Of a stretch of DNA of 62,606 bases, positions 17,190 through 26,512 are shown in pieces (the first letter of the stretch is position 1; every line of letters starts with the position of its first letter). The notes beneath the pieces are model-generated. The model was given only the letters and a program-made list of their open reading frames with translations. It was not told where the DNA came from and made no database searches. The translations under genes were made by a program, and so were the position numbers. The stretch lies in assembly GCF_031729055.1 (NCBI RefSeq), contig NZ_JAVMIP010000019.1:1-62606 (forward strand). Reading direction: 5' to 3'. The stretch comes from Pseudocalidococcus azoricus BACA0444. Its GTDB lineage: Bacteria; Cyanobacteriota; Cyanobacteriia; Thermosynechococcales; Thermosynechococcaceae.

Positions 17190-20132
17190 ATGACACAAGC
17201 GGTTCCCCACAGGCAGCGGCATTCTTTGGATCTAGAACAGTTAATCAGTTTAAATTCCGGTTCCTTTATCCCCCGCCACATTGGCCCAACCCAGGCAGAT
17301 GTTGCCGCAATGCTGGCTGTAGTGAGTCCCAATCAAGGCTTGAGTCTAGCTGATTTAATTTCCACAACCATCCCCGCTGATATTTACCACCAGGCCAACC
17401 TGAATCTACCCCCGGCCGAAAGTGAAGCCCAGGCCTTGGTAGAACTCAAAACCATCGCGGCAAAAAATCAGGTGTGGCGGTCATTCATTGGCCTGGGGTA
17501 TCACAACTGCATTACGCCGCCAGTCATTCAACGTAACATCCTCGAAAATCCCGGTTGGTACACCCAATACACCCCCTACCAGGCCGAGGTTGCCCAAGGT
17601 CGCTTAGAAGCCCTGTTTAATTTTCAGACGCTTGTTTCAGATTTAACCGGCCTGGAAATTGCCAATGCCTCCCTCTTGGATGAAGCCACCGCCGCCGCCG
17701 AAGCCATGAGTTTAAGTGCTGGGATTTCCAAACATAAAAACTGTCACCGCTTTTTTGTCGATGCGAATTGTCATCCCCAAACCATTGCCGTGATTCAAAC
17801 CCGGGCGAATCCCTTGGGCATTGAAGTAGTTGTGGGCGATCCGGAAACTGAAGATTTTACGGTTCCCACCTTTGGCCTGGTGCTGCAATATCCGGGCAGT
17901 GATGGGCGAGTCTGTGATTATCGTGCCGTGATTGCCAAAGCCAAAGCTCAAGGCGTAATTGTGACGGTGGCGACGGATCTCTTAGCCTTAACCCTTTTGA
18001 CTCCTCCCGGTGAATTAGGGGCTGACATTGCCGTGGGCAGTTCGCAGCGGTTTGGAGTGCCTTTAGGGTATGGCGGGCCTCATGCTGCCTTTTTTGCTAC
18101 GAAAGATGCCTACAAGCGGCAAATTCCGGGCCGGATTGTCGGACTTTCCCATGATGTGACGGGGCAACCCGCTTATCGTTTAGCCCTCCAAACCCGCGAG
18201 CAACATATCCGCCGGGAAAAAGCCACCAGTAATATCTGCACGGCCCAGGTTTTATTGGCGGTGATGGCCAGTATGTATGGGGTGTATCACGGGCCCCAAG
18301 GCTTAAAAAATATTGCCAGTCGGGTGCATGGACTCACGCAAGTTTTAGCTAAAGCTCTCCACCGGGCCAGGTATCAGCTAGTCCATCAGCAGTTTTTTGA
18401 CACGATTCAAGTTGCTGTGACTCCTGAAGCTCTGGGATTGATTAAACAACGGGCCGAAAACACTGAAATTAACTTGAACTATACCCAGGCCACGGTTGGC
18501 ATCAGCTTAGATGAAACGACAACACTTAAGGATATTCAAACCCTCATCCAGATTTTTGCTCCAGAACATAACATTGATGTAGAGGCGTTGATTTTAGAGA
18601 TCAAGGACTGGGCCTGGGATGAGGCGTTAACTCGGAAAACTCCCTATCTAACCCAACCCGTCTTTAACAGCTACCACTCTGAACACGAACTGTTACGCTA
18701 CATTCATCGCCTCCAGGCCAAGGATTTATCCTTAACGACCTCGATGATTCCTTTGGGGTCTTGCACGATGAAACTCAACGCCACTGCGGAGATGATTCCC
18801 GTTACTTGGCCGGAGTTTGGTCAAATCCATCCCTTTGCCCCTTTAACCCAGACCCAAGGCTATCAACAGCTTTTCTCAGAATTGGAAACCATGCTGGCGG
18901 AAATTACTGGATTTGCCGGAGTTTCACTGCAACCCAATGCCGGATCCCAAGGGGAATATGCCGGACTTTTGGTAATTCGGGCCTATCATCACCACCGCCA
19001 TGAACCCCAGCGCAACATTTGTCTGATTCCCACCTCAGCCCACGGAACCAACCCCGCCAGTGCTGTCATGGCCGGAATGACTGTTGTGACGGTGAATTGT
19101 GATGACCAGGGCAATATTGATGTGGCTGATCTGACCGCAAAGGCCGACAAATACCAGGCCAATCTGGCAGCCTTAATGATTACCTATCCTTCGACTCATG
19201 GGGTGTTTGAAACCGAAATCCGTCACATTTGCCAAATCATTCATCAGTATGGCGGTCAGGTCTATCTCGATGGGGCCAATATGAATGCGATGGTGGGCCT
19301 GTGTCGGCCGGGGGATTTTGGCGCGGATGTTTGCCATCTCAACCTGCACAAAACCTTCTGTATTCCCCATGGGGGCGGTGGGCCTGGGGTGGGGCCGATT
19401 GGGGTGGCTGCCCATTTAGTTCCGTTTTTACCCGGTCATCCCTTTTTGACTGAAGCTCAAGCACAACATTTGGGGCCGGTGACCGCCGGGGCCTGGGGAA
19501 GTGCCAGTATTCTGCCCATTTCCTGGATGTATATCAAGATGATGGGGGCTGAAGGCCTAACTCAAGCGACAAAAATTGCCATCCTCAACGCCAACTACAT
19601 CGCCAGCCGTTTAGCCCCCTATTACCCGATTCTTTATACCGGAGCCAAGGGTCGGGTTGCCCACGAATGTATTTTGGATTTGCGCCCCCTGAAAAAGTCC
19701 GCCGGGATTGAAGTCGAGGATATTGCCAAGCGGTTGATGGACTATGGCTTTCATGCTCCCACCGTTTCTTGGCCTGTCGCTGGCACGATGATGGTTGAAC
19801 CGACAGAAAGTGAATCCCAGGCCGAGTTGGATCGGTTTTGTGAGGCGATGATTGCGATCCGGGCGGAAATTGCAGAAATTGAAACTGGAATTGCCGACCG
19901 TACTAATAACCCCCTGAAAAATGCTCCCCATCCTGCCTCAGTGATCACCTCAGATCTTTGGGATCGCCCCTACAGTCGGGCAAAAGCCGCCTACCCGGCC
20001 CCTTGGACAAAAGACTATAAATTCTGGCCGGCTGTGAGTCGGATTGATAATGCCTATGGGGATCGGAATTTGGTCTGTACCTGCGCCCCAATGAGTGACT
20101 ATAGCGTTACGCAGACTGTTCTGAGAGAGTAG
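17190..20132 (+). CDS. gcvP: glycine dehydrogenase (decarboxylating), P-protein
   Basis: PLP enzyme of the glycine cleavage system; it decarboxylates glycine and passes the aminomethyl group to the H-protein, central to cyanobacterial photorespiration. 980 residues, both homologous halves present. N-terminal landmarks: [10 protein letters not shown] and [11 protein letters not shown]-terminal half: [14 protein letters not shown], the PLP lysine K721 in [16 protein letters not shown], and [16 protein letters not shown]. The protein ends [18 protein letters not shown], but the last nine codons and stop lie inside a miniature inverted-repeat element (20100-20207), so the native C-terminus probably ended near MSDY. 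Confidence 0.97.
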   Translation: MTQAVPHRQRHSLDLEQLISLNSGSFIPRHIGPTQADVAAMLAVVSPNQGLSLADLISTTIPADIYHQANLNLPPAESEAQALVELKTIAAKNQVWRSFIGLGYHNCITPPVIQRNILENPGWYTQYTPYQAEVAQGRLEALFNFQTLVSDLTGLEIANASLLDEATAAAEAMSLSAGISKHKNCHRFFVDANCHPQTIAVIQTRANPLGIEVVVGDPETEDFTVPTFGLVLQYPGSDGRVCDYRAVIAKAKAQGVIVTVATDLLALTLLTPPGELGADIAVGSSQRFGVPLGYGGPHAAFFATKDAYKRQIPGRIVGLSHDVTGQPAYRLALQTREQHIRREKATSNICTAQVLLAVMASMYGVYHGPQGLKNIASRVHGLTQVLAKALHRARYQLVHQQFFDTIQVAVTPEALGLIKQRAENTEINLNYTQATVGISLDETTTLKDIQTLIQIFAPEHNIDVEALILEIKDWAWDEALTRKTPYLTQPVFNSYHSEHELLRYIHRLQAKDLSLTTSMIPLGSCTMKLNATAEMIPVTWPEFGQIHPFAPLTQTQGYQQLFSELETMLAEITGFAGVSLQPNAGSQGEYAGLLVIRAYHHHRHEPQRNICLIPTSAHGTNPASAVMAGMTVVTVNCDDQGNIDVADLTAKADKYQANLAALMITYPSTHGVFETEIRHICQIIHQYGGQVYLDGANMNAMVGLCRPGDFGADVCHLNLHKTFCIPHGGGGPGVGPIGVAAHLVPFLPGHPFLTEAQAQHLGPVTAGAWGSASILPISWMYIKMMGAEGLTQATKIAILNANYIASRLAPYYPILYTGAKGRVAHECILDLRPLKKSAGIEVEDIAKRLMDYGFHAPTVSWPVAGTMMVEPTESESQAELDRFCEAMIAIRAEIAEIETGIADRTNNPLKNAPHPASVITSDLWDRPYSRAKAAYPAPWTKDYKFWPAVSRIDNAYGDRNLVCTCAPMSDYSVTQTVLRE

Positions 20133-20207
20133 AAATGTCAAAAAGACTGCTGCTCATAAAGTATTTTCTGACTTGCCCCCACCTCACCCTAAATGAGTAA
20201 CGCTATA
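20100..20207 (-). mobile_element. MITE-like element, copy A (overlaps the end of gcvP)
   Basis: A 108-bp element with perfect 11-bp terminal inverted repeats, TATAGCGTTAC (20100-20110) and GTAACGCTATA (20197-20207). Its interior (GAGAGAGTAGAAATG, ATTTTCTGACT, CACCCTAAA) recurs in copies B, D and E. Orientation is opposite to copy B. It has no coding capacity of its own, but its left end is read through by gcvP and supplies the gcvP stop codon (TAG at 20130-20132). Confidence 0.85.
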
Positions 20208-20256
20208 TACCCCAAGTTTAGAATAGGCTTACCCCAGGCCAGGAATTTGGATCATC

Positions 20257-20724
20257 ATGTCAGAGCTATTGCCCATTAACTTAGCAACGAGTCTCAATCT
20301 TTATGATCAGGATTTCTACGGTTGGACAGAGTTACAAGCAAACTACCTCCGAAATCAGCAATGGCAGCAGCTTGACTTACCCCATTTGATTGAGGAAATT
20401 GAGTCCTTAGGAAAGCAGCAACGTCAAGAACTCCGCAACTGTTTAACAATCCTGATGGGGCATCTATTGAAATGGGAATATCAACCGCAAAACCGAAGTC
20501 GCAGTTGGCTGGCCACCATTCGGATTTAACGCCGAATGGATAACCCTAGTCTTAAACCCGACGTTGACGAGGACTTAAATGAAGCCTATGAAAATGCCCG
20601 AGATTTAGCTATGGGAGCAACCAACTTACCTGAGCAAACATTCCCCATCACCTATTCCTACAATACCCAAGACATTTTGGACATCTCTTTTTACCCAGGC
20701 CCACCCAGCGAGTTAGTCAATTAG
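20257..20724 (+). pseudogene. disrupted DUF29-domain gene
   Basis: The frame starts MSELLPINLATSLNLYDQDF and continues through IEEIESLGKQQRQELRN and RSRSWLATIRI, then hits TAA (20527-20529) and continues in the same frame as DNPSLKPDVDEDLNEAYENA to GPPSELVN. Comparison with the intact homologue at 42165-42656 (TIRIQRIDTLDLLDDNPS) shows a Gln codon changed to TAA and about five codons missing. Both halves are otherwise well preserved, so inactivation appears recent. DUF29 proteins are common, functionally obscure cyanobacterial paralogues. Alternatively two short proteins are made. Confidence 0.85.
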
Positions 20725-20781
20725 CCCTAAGCTACTCTCAAAAGTCCTCCCGGCTCCGAACCAGCAAAGCTCTACAGTAAA

Positions 20782-21414
20782 ATGGAAACAATGTCGGCCA
20801 AAACTAGGTACTCTATGACGTTTCCCTGGCAATTTCCACAACTTTCATCCCACTTGCATAGATGCACCAGAGCCATCATGACCCTACTCCTTTGTGTTGT
20901 GATTTGGGGAATAGCAAGCATCAATCACCCGGCCTGGGCTGGCCTAACCGATGATCATTTTGACGGAAATATTTTTGCCCTCTACGGTGGAAATGGCTCC
21001 CTTGTTCCGCCCCGCGTCACCTTAGCCCAATCCCTCCAACGTCCTCAACCCACCTTACTGGTTTATTACATCAATGACAGTAGTGATTGTAAAGCCTATA
21101 CTACGGTGGTTTCCCAACTCCAGGCCTACTATGGGCGGGCTGCTGACTTTATCCCGATTGATGTGGATTCAATTCCCCCCCAAGATAGCTATAGTGCCAG
21201 CGAACCGGGCTATTACTACCAAGGCCTGGTTCCCCAAACTGTGTTACTAGATGCCACAGGCAAAATAGTATTCAACCAGGCCGGTAACATTGACTTTGCC
21301 GTGGTTGATGACCAGTTTCGGGAAGTCTTTAATTTATTGCCCCGCGCCCAATCCTTAGAGCTAAAACCCCGTCCAGTTAACGAAATCAATGTTGAACTTT
21401 CAGGGCGTAGCTAA
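20782..21414 (+). CDS. thioredoxin-fold thylakoid photosystem I accumulation factor-like protein
   Basis: About 210 residues. An N-terminal hydrophobic segment (IMTLLLCVVIWGIASI then HPAWA) acts as a signal peptide or anchor. The mature part, LTDDHFDGNIFALYGGNGSL through PTLLVYYINDSSDCKAYTTV, resembles the cyanobacterial slr1796-type family annotated as a thylakoid photosystem I accumulation factor. The thioredoxin-like centre has a single Cys (SSDCKAY) rather than CxxC, so redox chemistry by the classical mechanism is unlikely. ATG 20782 is first, with a second Met eleven codons on. Naming rests on remembered family resemblance. Confidence 0.72.
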   Translation: METMSAKTRYSMTFPWQFPQLSSHLHRCTRAIMTLLLCVVIWGIASINHPAWAGLTDDHFDGNIFALYGGNGSLVPPRVTLAQSLQRPQPTLLVYYINDSSDCKAYTTVVSQLQAYYGRAADFIPIDVDSIPPQDSYSASEPGYYYQGLVPQTVLLDATGKIVFNQAGNIDFAVVDDQFREVFNLLPRAQSLELKPRPVNEINVELSGRS

Positions 21415-21574
21415 GCAATCCGACCTCCCTGAAATCTCCGGTTTTCCCTCAATCACCCCCCAGCGGATAAGTTTATCTGGCGATATGGCGGTTCTGTGCT
21501 GATAGCCATGAGACAATACACATAGTGTGAGGCTTAGGGTTTATCGAGAGTTAATGTTCATCAAGGTCATCACT

Positions 21575-22534
21575 ATGCCATATACAGTTGATTCAGCCCG
21601 AGGCATTTTTTCAAAAACACTCGCTGCTGATATTGTGCCAGCTACGATTGCTCGGTTTAATCAGCTCAGCATCGAAGATCAACTCGCATGGATTTGGTTT
21701 GCCTATCTGGAAATGGGTAAAACAGTCACCATTGCTGCTCCTGGGGCTGCCAGAATGCAATTTGCCGAGCCAATCTTAGCCCAAATCCGGCAAATGTCTT
21801 TTCAGGAACAAACCCAAGTGATGTTTGATCTAGCCAACCATGCAGATACGCCCATCTGCCGCACCTATGCTACTTGGTCAGTGAATATCAAGCTAGGCTT
21901 CTGGTTTCAACTGGGTCAATGGATGGAGCAAGGCATTGTCGCCCCAATTCCAGCCGGGTATCAACTTTCTGCCAATGCTGCAGCCGTGTTGCAAACCCTC
22001 AGGGAGGCCGATTCTGGCCAGCAGATTACGATTTTACGCAATTCCGTGGTTGATATGGGTTTTGATATCAATAAACTCGGAACCTATACACGGATTGCTG
22101 AGCCACTTGAGGCCCCCAAAGATGTATCCCAGCGCAGCCAAGTCAAAATTGAGGGGGTGAATAATCCTGTCGTTTTGGCTTACATGAACAACCTCAATGC
22201 CAATGACTTTGACACATTGATCGGCCTGTTTGCTGAAGGCAGTGCCCTACAACCCCCCTTCCAACGTCCGATTGTGGGGAAAGATGCCATTCTCCGGTTC
22301 TTTAAGGAAGACTGTCAAAACCTAGTCCTACTTCCAGAACGAGGCGTTATTGAACCAGCAGACGAGGGTTATACCCAAATCAAAATCACGGGAAAAGTGC
22401 AAACTCCCTGGTTTGGGGCCGGAGTCGGGATGAATATTGCCTGGCGCTTTCTGCTCACCCCTGAGAATAAAATCTTCTTTGTGGCAATTGATCTCCTCGC
22501 CTCACCCAAGGAACTGTTAAACCTGTCCCGTTAA
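21575..22534 (+). CDS. ocp: orange carotenoid protein
   Basis: Light-activated quencher of phycobilisome excitation that binds one ketocarotenoid. 319 residues from ATG 21575 (MPYTVDSARGIF). Carotenoid contacts are present: Tyr44 and Trp110 in the N-terminal helical domain; Tyr203 and Trp290 in the C-terminal NTF2-like domain, corresponding to Tyr201 and Trp288 of the Synechocystis protein. Arg155 (ILRNSVVDMG), needed for phycobilisome binding, is conserved. The linker is about residues 166-193. The frame extends upstream to 21527, but the family N-terminus matches 21575. A beta-carotene ketolase and fluorescence recovery protein follow; FRP presence suggests an OCP1-type protein. Confidence 0.97.
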   Translation: MPYTVDSARGIFSKTLAADIVPATIARFNQLSIEDQLAWIWFAYLEMGKTVTIAAPGAARMQFAEPILAQIRQMSFQEQTQVMFDLANHADTPICRTYATWSVNIKLGFWFQLGQWMEQGIVAPIPAGYQLSANAAAVLQTLREADSGQQITILRNSVVDMGFDINKLGTYTRIAEPLEAPKDVSQRSQVKIEGVNNPVVLAYMNNLNANDFDTLIGLFAEGSALQPPFQRPIVGKDAILRFFKEDCQNLVLLPERGVIEPADEGYTQIKITGKVQTPWFGAGVGMNIAWRFLLTPENKIFFVAIDLLASPKELLNLSR

Positions 22535-22553
22535 GTCCATTTTCTCGGGTCAT

Positions 22554-22649
22554 CCACAATTGACAGGCGCACCATCAGCATAGAGGAAACTTGGATGCAC
22601 ACAACGCTGAAGTCATCTATGTAAAGGTTATTGGCCTGATCAATTGTGG
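22554..22649 (+). promoter_or_regulatory. candidate structured RNA element between ocp and crtW
   Basis: CCACAATTGACAGG (22554-22567) pairs with CCTGATCAATTGTGG (22635-22649), giving a 14-bp stem with one bulged T around a 67-base interior. Inside, CATAGA (22579-22584) can pair with TCTATG (22616-22621), and TCAGC (22575-22579) with GCTGA (22606-22610); these two helices cross, so they are alternatives or a pseudoknot. An intrinsic terminator follows 12 bases later and the crtW start 23 bases after that. The arrangement fits an attenuator leader, an ocp 3'-UTR stabiliser or a small RNA; no known riboswitch class is recognised. Confidence 0.45.
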
Positions 22650-22661
22650 TCAGTCCAGAGA

Positions 22662-22691
22662 GGGCGCTCCGAATGAAGAGCGTCCTTTTTT
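22662..22691 (+). terminator. intrinsic terminator upstream of crtW
   Basis: GGGCGCTC (22662-22669), loop CGAATGAA and GAGCGTCC (22678-22685) form an 8-bp hairpin with a single G-T pair, immediately followed by six T residues. It lies 128 bases after the ocp stop and 23 bases before the crtW GTG, so much of the ocp transcription probably ends here and crtW depends on read-through or its own start. Confidence 0.8.
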
Positions 22692-22714
22692 ACATCATTT
22701 TGCTGCTTTGACCA

Positions 22715-23572
22715 GTGAGAATTAAGGCTGACTATATCTCGAAATATATTCAGCAGTGCCGAGCAGGACAAAAACAAGACCTTATGCAACAAAATTTAGG
22801 TGGGTTATTTGTCGCAATTGGCCTGATTGGTCTTTGGTTCAGTAGCTTCGGCTTGACCCTAATGATGCCTCTTGATCAGGTCTCACCCGTTTTGATTGGC
22901 GCGGCTGTTTGGGGGCGGACATTCTTGCATACAGGCCTATTTATTACAGCCCATGACGCAATTCACGCTAGTTCTTTCCCCCAAGAGCATCAGTGGCTTA
23001 AGGTCTGGATTGGGCGCATTGCGGTTGGTTTATATGCCTTTTTGCCCTATGACCAATGCTGTCGTAATCACTGGCAACATCATGCTGCTCCAGGCCAGGT
23101 TGGCGACCCAGATTTTCACAATGGGGTTGATGTGTATTTGGTGCAGTGGTACCGAAAATTTATTGGCGAATACCTATCCGGTGGGCAACTGCTGATTTTC
23201 GGGGGGCTGAGTCTGGGAATTGGCTTAATGTTACATTTCTGGTTTCAGGTAGCCTGGCTAAACTTGGTATTGTTTTGGGGTTTACCCCTGATTCTGAGTT
23301 CATGGCAGTTATTTTACTTTGGGACTTATCTCCCCCATCGCCAGGGGCCCCTGCCCAGGCCAGAAACCAATAACCTTGCCCTCTTCCCCGCCAGGCCAGT
23401 TAATAAGTTCCAGCAAACCTCCTGGCTGATGTACTCTTTTCTTTCCTGCTATCACTTTGGCACCTTTCATCTGCAACACCACCAGGCTCCCCATATCCCT
23501 TGGTATCGTCTACCCTTAGTCCGTACTGAGCCAGAAACGGTTGCCAGGACGACAAACACCGTTAGCCAATAA
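22715..23572 (+). CDS. crtW: beta-carotene ketolase CrtW
   Basis: Membrane di-iron oxygenase that adds 4-keto groups to beta-carotene, giving echinenone and canthaxanthin, the carotenoids used by OCP. About 285 residues. Histidine clusters: HDAIH (80-84), NHWQHH (118-123), YHFGTFHLQHHQAPH (about 246-260). Four hydrophobic spans surround them (30-52, 58-78, 159-181, 183-205). GTG 22715 is the first start; ATG 22784 is a possible shorter one, still before the first membrane span. Placement after ocp and before frp ties it to photoprotection. Confidence 0.93.
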   Translation: MRIKADYISKYIQQCRAGQKQDLMQQNLGGLFVAIGLIGLWFSSFGLTLMMPLDQVSPVLIGAAVWGRTFLHTGLFITAHDAIHASSFPQEHQWLKVWIGRIAVGLYAFLPYDQCCRNHWQHHAAPGQVGDPDFHNGVDVYLVQWYRKFIGEYLSGGQLLIFGGLSLGIGLMLHFWFQVAWLNLVLFWGLPLILSSWQLFYFGTYLPHRQGPLPRPETNNLALFPARPVNKFQQTSWLMYSFLSCYHFGTFHLQHHQAPHIPWYRLPLVRTEPETVARTTNTVSQ

Positions 23573-23792
23573 AAGGCTCCTCGACATAGCCGTTCTCAAC
23601 CTTAAACGTAGTTAGAATTCTCGCCACCTATTGGAGCAACTGACATCCCCACCCTGGTTCATAGCGGTTCTGGCATTAATTTTGACAAGGTGCTCTCTAT
23701 GAACACCATAGAATTATGAGACGAAACTTATTATAATTTAACAACTCAGCCTACCTGACTGAATATAAAACAATTTATGGACGATAAAATTA

Positions 23793-24122
23793 ATGCTTCA
23801 AATAAAAGATACTGGTTGGTCGGAAAAGGAGAAAGCAGTTGCCCAAGCCAGCCTTAAGTTAGCCCGTGAGCGAGAAATTGCATCCCTCATGCTGGAGGTT
23901 TCTCACCAGGCCAATGGCATGACCACCTTAGACGATCTCTGGAAGCTCCACGACTTTTTAAGTGCGAGACGCTATGACATCGAAGGGAAATATGAGGATG
24001 AATACTCCGTTCTCATCTTTGTCTTGGCCCGCCTAGTGAAGGAGGGGTGGCTGCTGGCTGAGGAACTCAAGGGGTTAGAGGAGGATAAATTAACCAAAGT
24101 GACGGTTCTGGCCCGGATGTGA
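23793..24122 (+). CDS. frp: fluorescence recovery protein
   Basis: 109 residues, equal in length to the Synechocystis protein. FRP binds the C-terminal domain of activated OCP, detaches it from the phycobilisome and speeds return to the orange form. The signature segment DDLWKLHDFLSARR is present with Trp50, His53, Asp54 and Arg60 at the same positions as in the characterised FRP, followed by YDIEGKYEDEYSVLIFVLARL. ATG 23793 is the start. A 220-base gap separates it from crtW, enough for a separate promoter: a TTGACA hexamer at 23682 lies between 8-bp inverted repeats (23657-23664 and 23697-23704), though no well-spaced -10 box is obvious. Confidence 0.95.
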   Translation: MLQIKDTGWSEKEKAVAQASLKLAREREIASLMLEVSHQANGMTTLDDLWKLHDFLSARRYDIEGKYEDEYSVLIFVLARLVKEGWLLAEELKGLEEDKLTKVTVLARM

Positions 24123-24358
24123 CCCTAAATCCAGCCCAGACTGTTTTTGGCCAATAGACGTTTGATTGAATTTTACCCCAATCTGATTCTGGCTAGATAC
24201 AGTAACGGTGTTTAGCTTGTCTCTTGGTCAAAGCCTCGATTATGGATAGGGCGTAACACAGATCTCTTTCAGAGCCATAGAACTCTATCGGCATTACTGA
24301 TGGGGCAAAATCTTGGTTTATTCCGTTCTTTAGAGGGCTGCCTCGCAATGGGTCAGGC

Positions 24359-24464
24359 TATAGCGTTACTCATTTAGGGCTCTTATTGGGACAAGTCAGG
24401 AAATGCTTTATGGGCAGTCTTTTTACGATTTTCACTCTCTCAGAATAGTCTGCGTAACGCTATA
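24359..24464 (+). mobile_element. MITE-like element, copy B
   Basis: 106 bp with perfect 11-bp inverted ends, TATAGCGTTAC (24359-24369) and GTAACGCTATA (24454-24464). The interior reads CATTTAGGGC, GGACAAGTCAGGAAATGC, CACTCTCTCAGAATAGTC and matches copy A in reverse complement. It lies in the 494-base gap between frp and the LON-domain gene; the remainder of that gap contains no recognisable gene. Confidence 0.85.
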
Positions 24465-24616
24465 TCGGCTTATCTGTGACCAGAATGGACGGTGTTTTCA
24501 ACCCATCATTCTCAACTAATCCGTGGTGGAGACTCTGTCTGGCCGAATCCACCGATGCCCTTGAATTAAATGCGATAGAGTAAGAAATATGTCCTGTTTT
24601 CGGTCGCATCCTCGGT

Positions 24617-25258
24617 ATGGCGTTTTCATCCATTGCTGTGCGTGAATTGCCCCTGTTTCCCCTGCCGGAAGTTGTCCTATTTCCCGGTCGCCCCCTACCA
24701 CTCCACATTTTTGAGTTTCGCTACCGGATTATGATGAACACCATTCTCGAGGAGGATCGCCGCTTTGGGGTTTTAATGTGGGATCAACAATCGGGTCGCC
24801 CGGCCAATGTGGGTTGCTGTGCGGAGGTTCTCCGTTATGAACGATTACCTGATGATCGCATGGTGATTGAGTGTCTAGGGCAGCAACGGTTTCGAGTTTT
24901 AGATTATGTCCGGGAAAAGCCCTATCGGGTTGGCCTGGTGGAGTGGATTGAAGATGAGCCAGTTGTTGAGGATTTAGCTCCCCTGGGCCTGGAGGTGCGG
25001 CAGTTACTCGAGGATGTGGTGCGTTTATCTTCCAAACTAACCGAGCAGAGTATTCAACTCCCCCCCGATCTACCCCAACTCCCGCGGGAACTATCCTTCT
25101 GGATTGCCAGTAATTTTCATGGCGTGGCTGGGGAGCAACAAAAACTCTTAGAAATGCAAATCACTGCGGAACGATTACAACGAGAAGCCGAGATTTTGAC
25201 CACAACCCGGAATCATTTGGCAGCCCGCACTGTTCTCAAAGATACTTTTAACGCCTAA
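24617..25258 (+). CDS. LON substrate-binding domain protein
   Basis: 213 residues consisting of a stand-alone Lon N-terminal domain without the AAA+ or protease parts. Hallmarks are ELPLFPLPEVVLFPGRPLPL, HIFEFRYRIM and RFGVLMW near the N-terminus, followed by IECLGQQRFRVLDY and a helical C-terminal half (LEVRQLLEDVVRLSSK). Such proteins are conserved in cyanobacteria; by analogy they recognise unfolded substrates, but no precise role is established. Start ATG 24617. Miniature repeat elements flank it on both sides (copies B and C). Confidence 0.9.
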   Translation: MAFSSIAVRELPLFPLPEVVLFPGRPLPLHIFEFRYRIMMNTILEEDRRFGVLMWDQQSGRPANVGCCAEVLRYERLPDDRMVIECLGQQRFRVLDYVREKPYRVGLVEWIEDEPVVEDLAPLGLEVRQLLEDVVRLSSKLTEQSIQLPPDLPQLPRELSFWIASNFHGVAGEQQKLLEMQITAERLQREAEILTTTRNHLAARTVLKDTFNA

Positions 25259-25289
25259 GGACTCTAGTTGGCAGCTATTTTGGGCCGAC

Positions 25290-25362
25290 CTAATTGAAGG
25301 GCAATGGATAAGCTTAGTTTTTGCCAGTTCTACTCGCTCAGAACAGTTTGTGTAACGCTATA
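25290..25362 (+). repeat. decayed MITE-like element, copy C
   Basis: The right end is intact (TACTCGCTCAGAACAG then GTAACGCTATA at 25352-25362), but the left half has diverged and no left inverted repeat can be recognised. Orientation is the same as copy B. It sits in the 264-base gap before the Kir channel gene. Confidence 0.6.
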
Positions 25363-25522
25363 GCTTGAGGGATTGGGTTAGGGGGTGCTGGTGCGTGGCA
25401 GGTAAAACGGACAAACTGACTTGGAATATGAAGCCCAGCTCAATTAGGGGCCAGCTTTCGGGATCAAAAACCTATTTGATGCATACCGGCTGCGGTAGAG
25501 ATACAGGTCATGGAGGTGTAAG

Positions 25523-26422
25523 TTGACGAGGAGCATTGTCGGTCAAACCAATACGCCCTTAACTCCCGATGGCAGAATTCGGATTCCTCGCCGCGGGGCA
25601 CCCTCTCCCTTGGCAGATCCCTATCATCTGCTACTGTCTATTTCCTGGCCGATCTTTTTTGTTTTTGCCGTCAGTTTGTTTTTTCTGGTCAATTGTCTGT
25701 TTGCTGAACTATATCTTTTGGGGGGAAATTGTATTAGCAATTCCCGGCCGGGACACTTTGGCGATGCCTTTTTCTTTAGTGTGCAAACGATTGGTACTGT
25801 TGGCTATGGGGTCATGGCTCCAGTCACCGACTATGCCCATATTGTGGTTTCGGTGGAGGTATTAACGGGATTATTGGGTTTTGCCATCATGACAGGCCTG
25901 GTTTTTTCCCGTTTTGCTCGCCCCACCGCTCGAGTTCTCTTCAGTCAAGCTGCTTTGATTGCAAATCACAATGGTGTGCCAACTTTAATGTTTCGGATGG
26001 CGAATCAACGGGGGAGTCATATCCTCGAGGCCCAAATAAAATTAGCTGCTCTTCTCAATGAAGTCACCCAAGAAGGAGAAAGTCTGCGCCGCTTTTATAA
26101 TTTGCCCCTGATTCGCCATCAATCGCCAGTGTTTGGTCTCACTTGGTTGGCTCTTCACCCGATTACCGCTGATAGCCCCATCGCTGCCATTAGCCCGGAG
26201 TGGATGGAAAAATATAGCCTATCTTTGCTAGTGACCTTAACGGGTGTTGATGAAACCCTGGTCAATAATATTCATGCTCGCCACGCCTACTTACCAGAAC
26301 GGATTCTCTGGGGGCAACGTTTTGAAGATGTTTTAGTCCGCAATCGCCAAGGACAGTTGTACTTGGACTTACGCCGCTTCCACCAAACTCGCCCGGATTT
26401 GAGCAGTCCCCCACTGGTCTGA
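25523..26422 (+). CDS. inward-rectifier-type potassium channel (KirBac-like)
   Basis: 299 residues. Two membrane helices (about 38-62 and 105-128) flank a pore helix and selectivity filter TIGTVGYG (89-96). The filter is followed by V rather than the common D. The C-terminal half is the cytoplasmic immunoglobulin-like Kir domain, with RPTARVLFSQAALIANHNG, LMFRMANQRGSHILEAQIKL and LTGVDETLVNNIHARHAY. TTG 25523 is a plausible start because GGAGGTG lies 5-11 bases before it. The channel should conduct potassium across the plasma or thylakoid membrane. Confidence 0.93.
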   Translation: MTRSIVGQTNTPLTPDGRIRIPRRGAPSPLADPYHLLLSISWPIFFVFAVSLFFLVNCLFAELYLLGGNCISNSRPGHFGDAFFFSVQTIGTVGYGVMAPVTDYAHIVVSVEVLTGLLGFAIMTGLVFSRFARPTARVLFSQAALIANHNGVPTLMFRMANQRGSHILEAQIKLAALLNEVTQEGESLRRFYNLPLIRHQSPVFGLTWLALHPITADSPIAAISPEWMEKYSLSLLVTLTGVDETLVNNIHARHAYLPERILWGQRFEDVLVRNRQGQLYLDLRRFHQTRPDLSSPPLV

Positions 26423-26512
26423 TGCAATCCGGTCAACAACTATGGGAGGATAATCCAGGAATGACTGGGAGAATCCCCAGGCCCGCCCCCTAATCTGTGT
26501 GATAGAACTGCC

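Noticed and set aside
23657..23714. TTGACA-containing promoter before frp
   Set aside because: Spacing to the nearest good -10 (TAGAAT) is about 21 bases, too long for a confident call.
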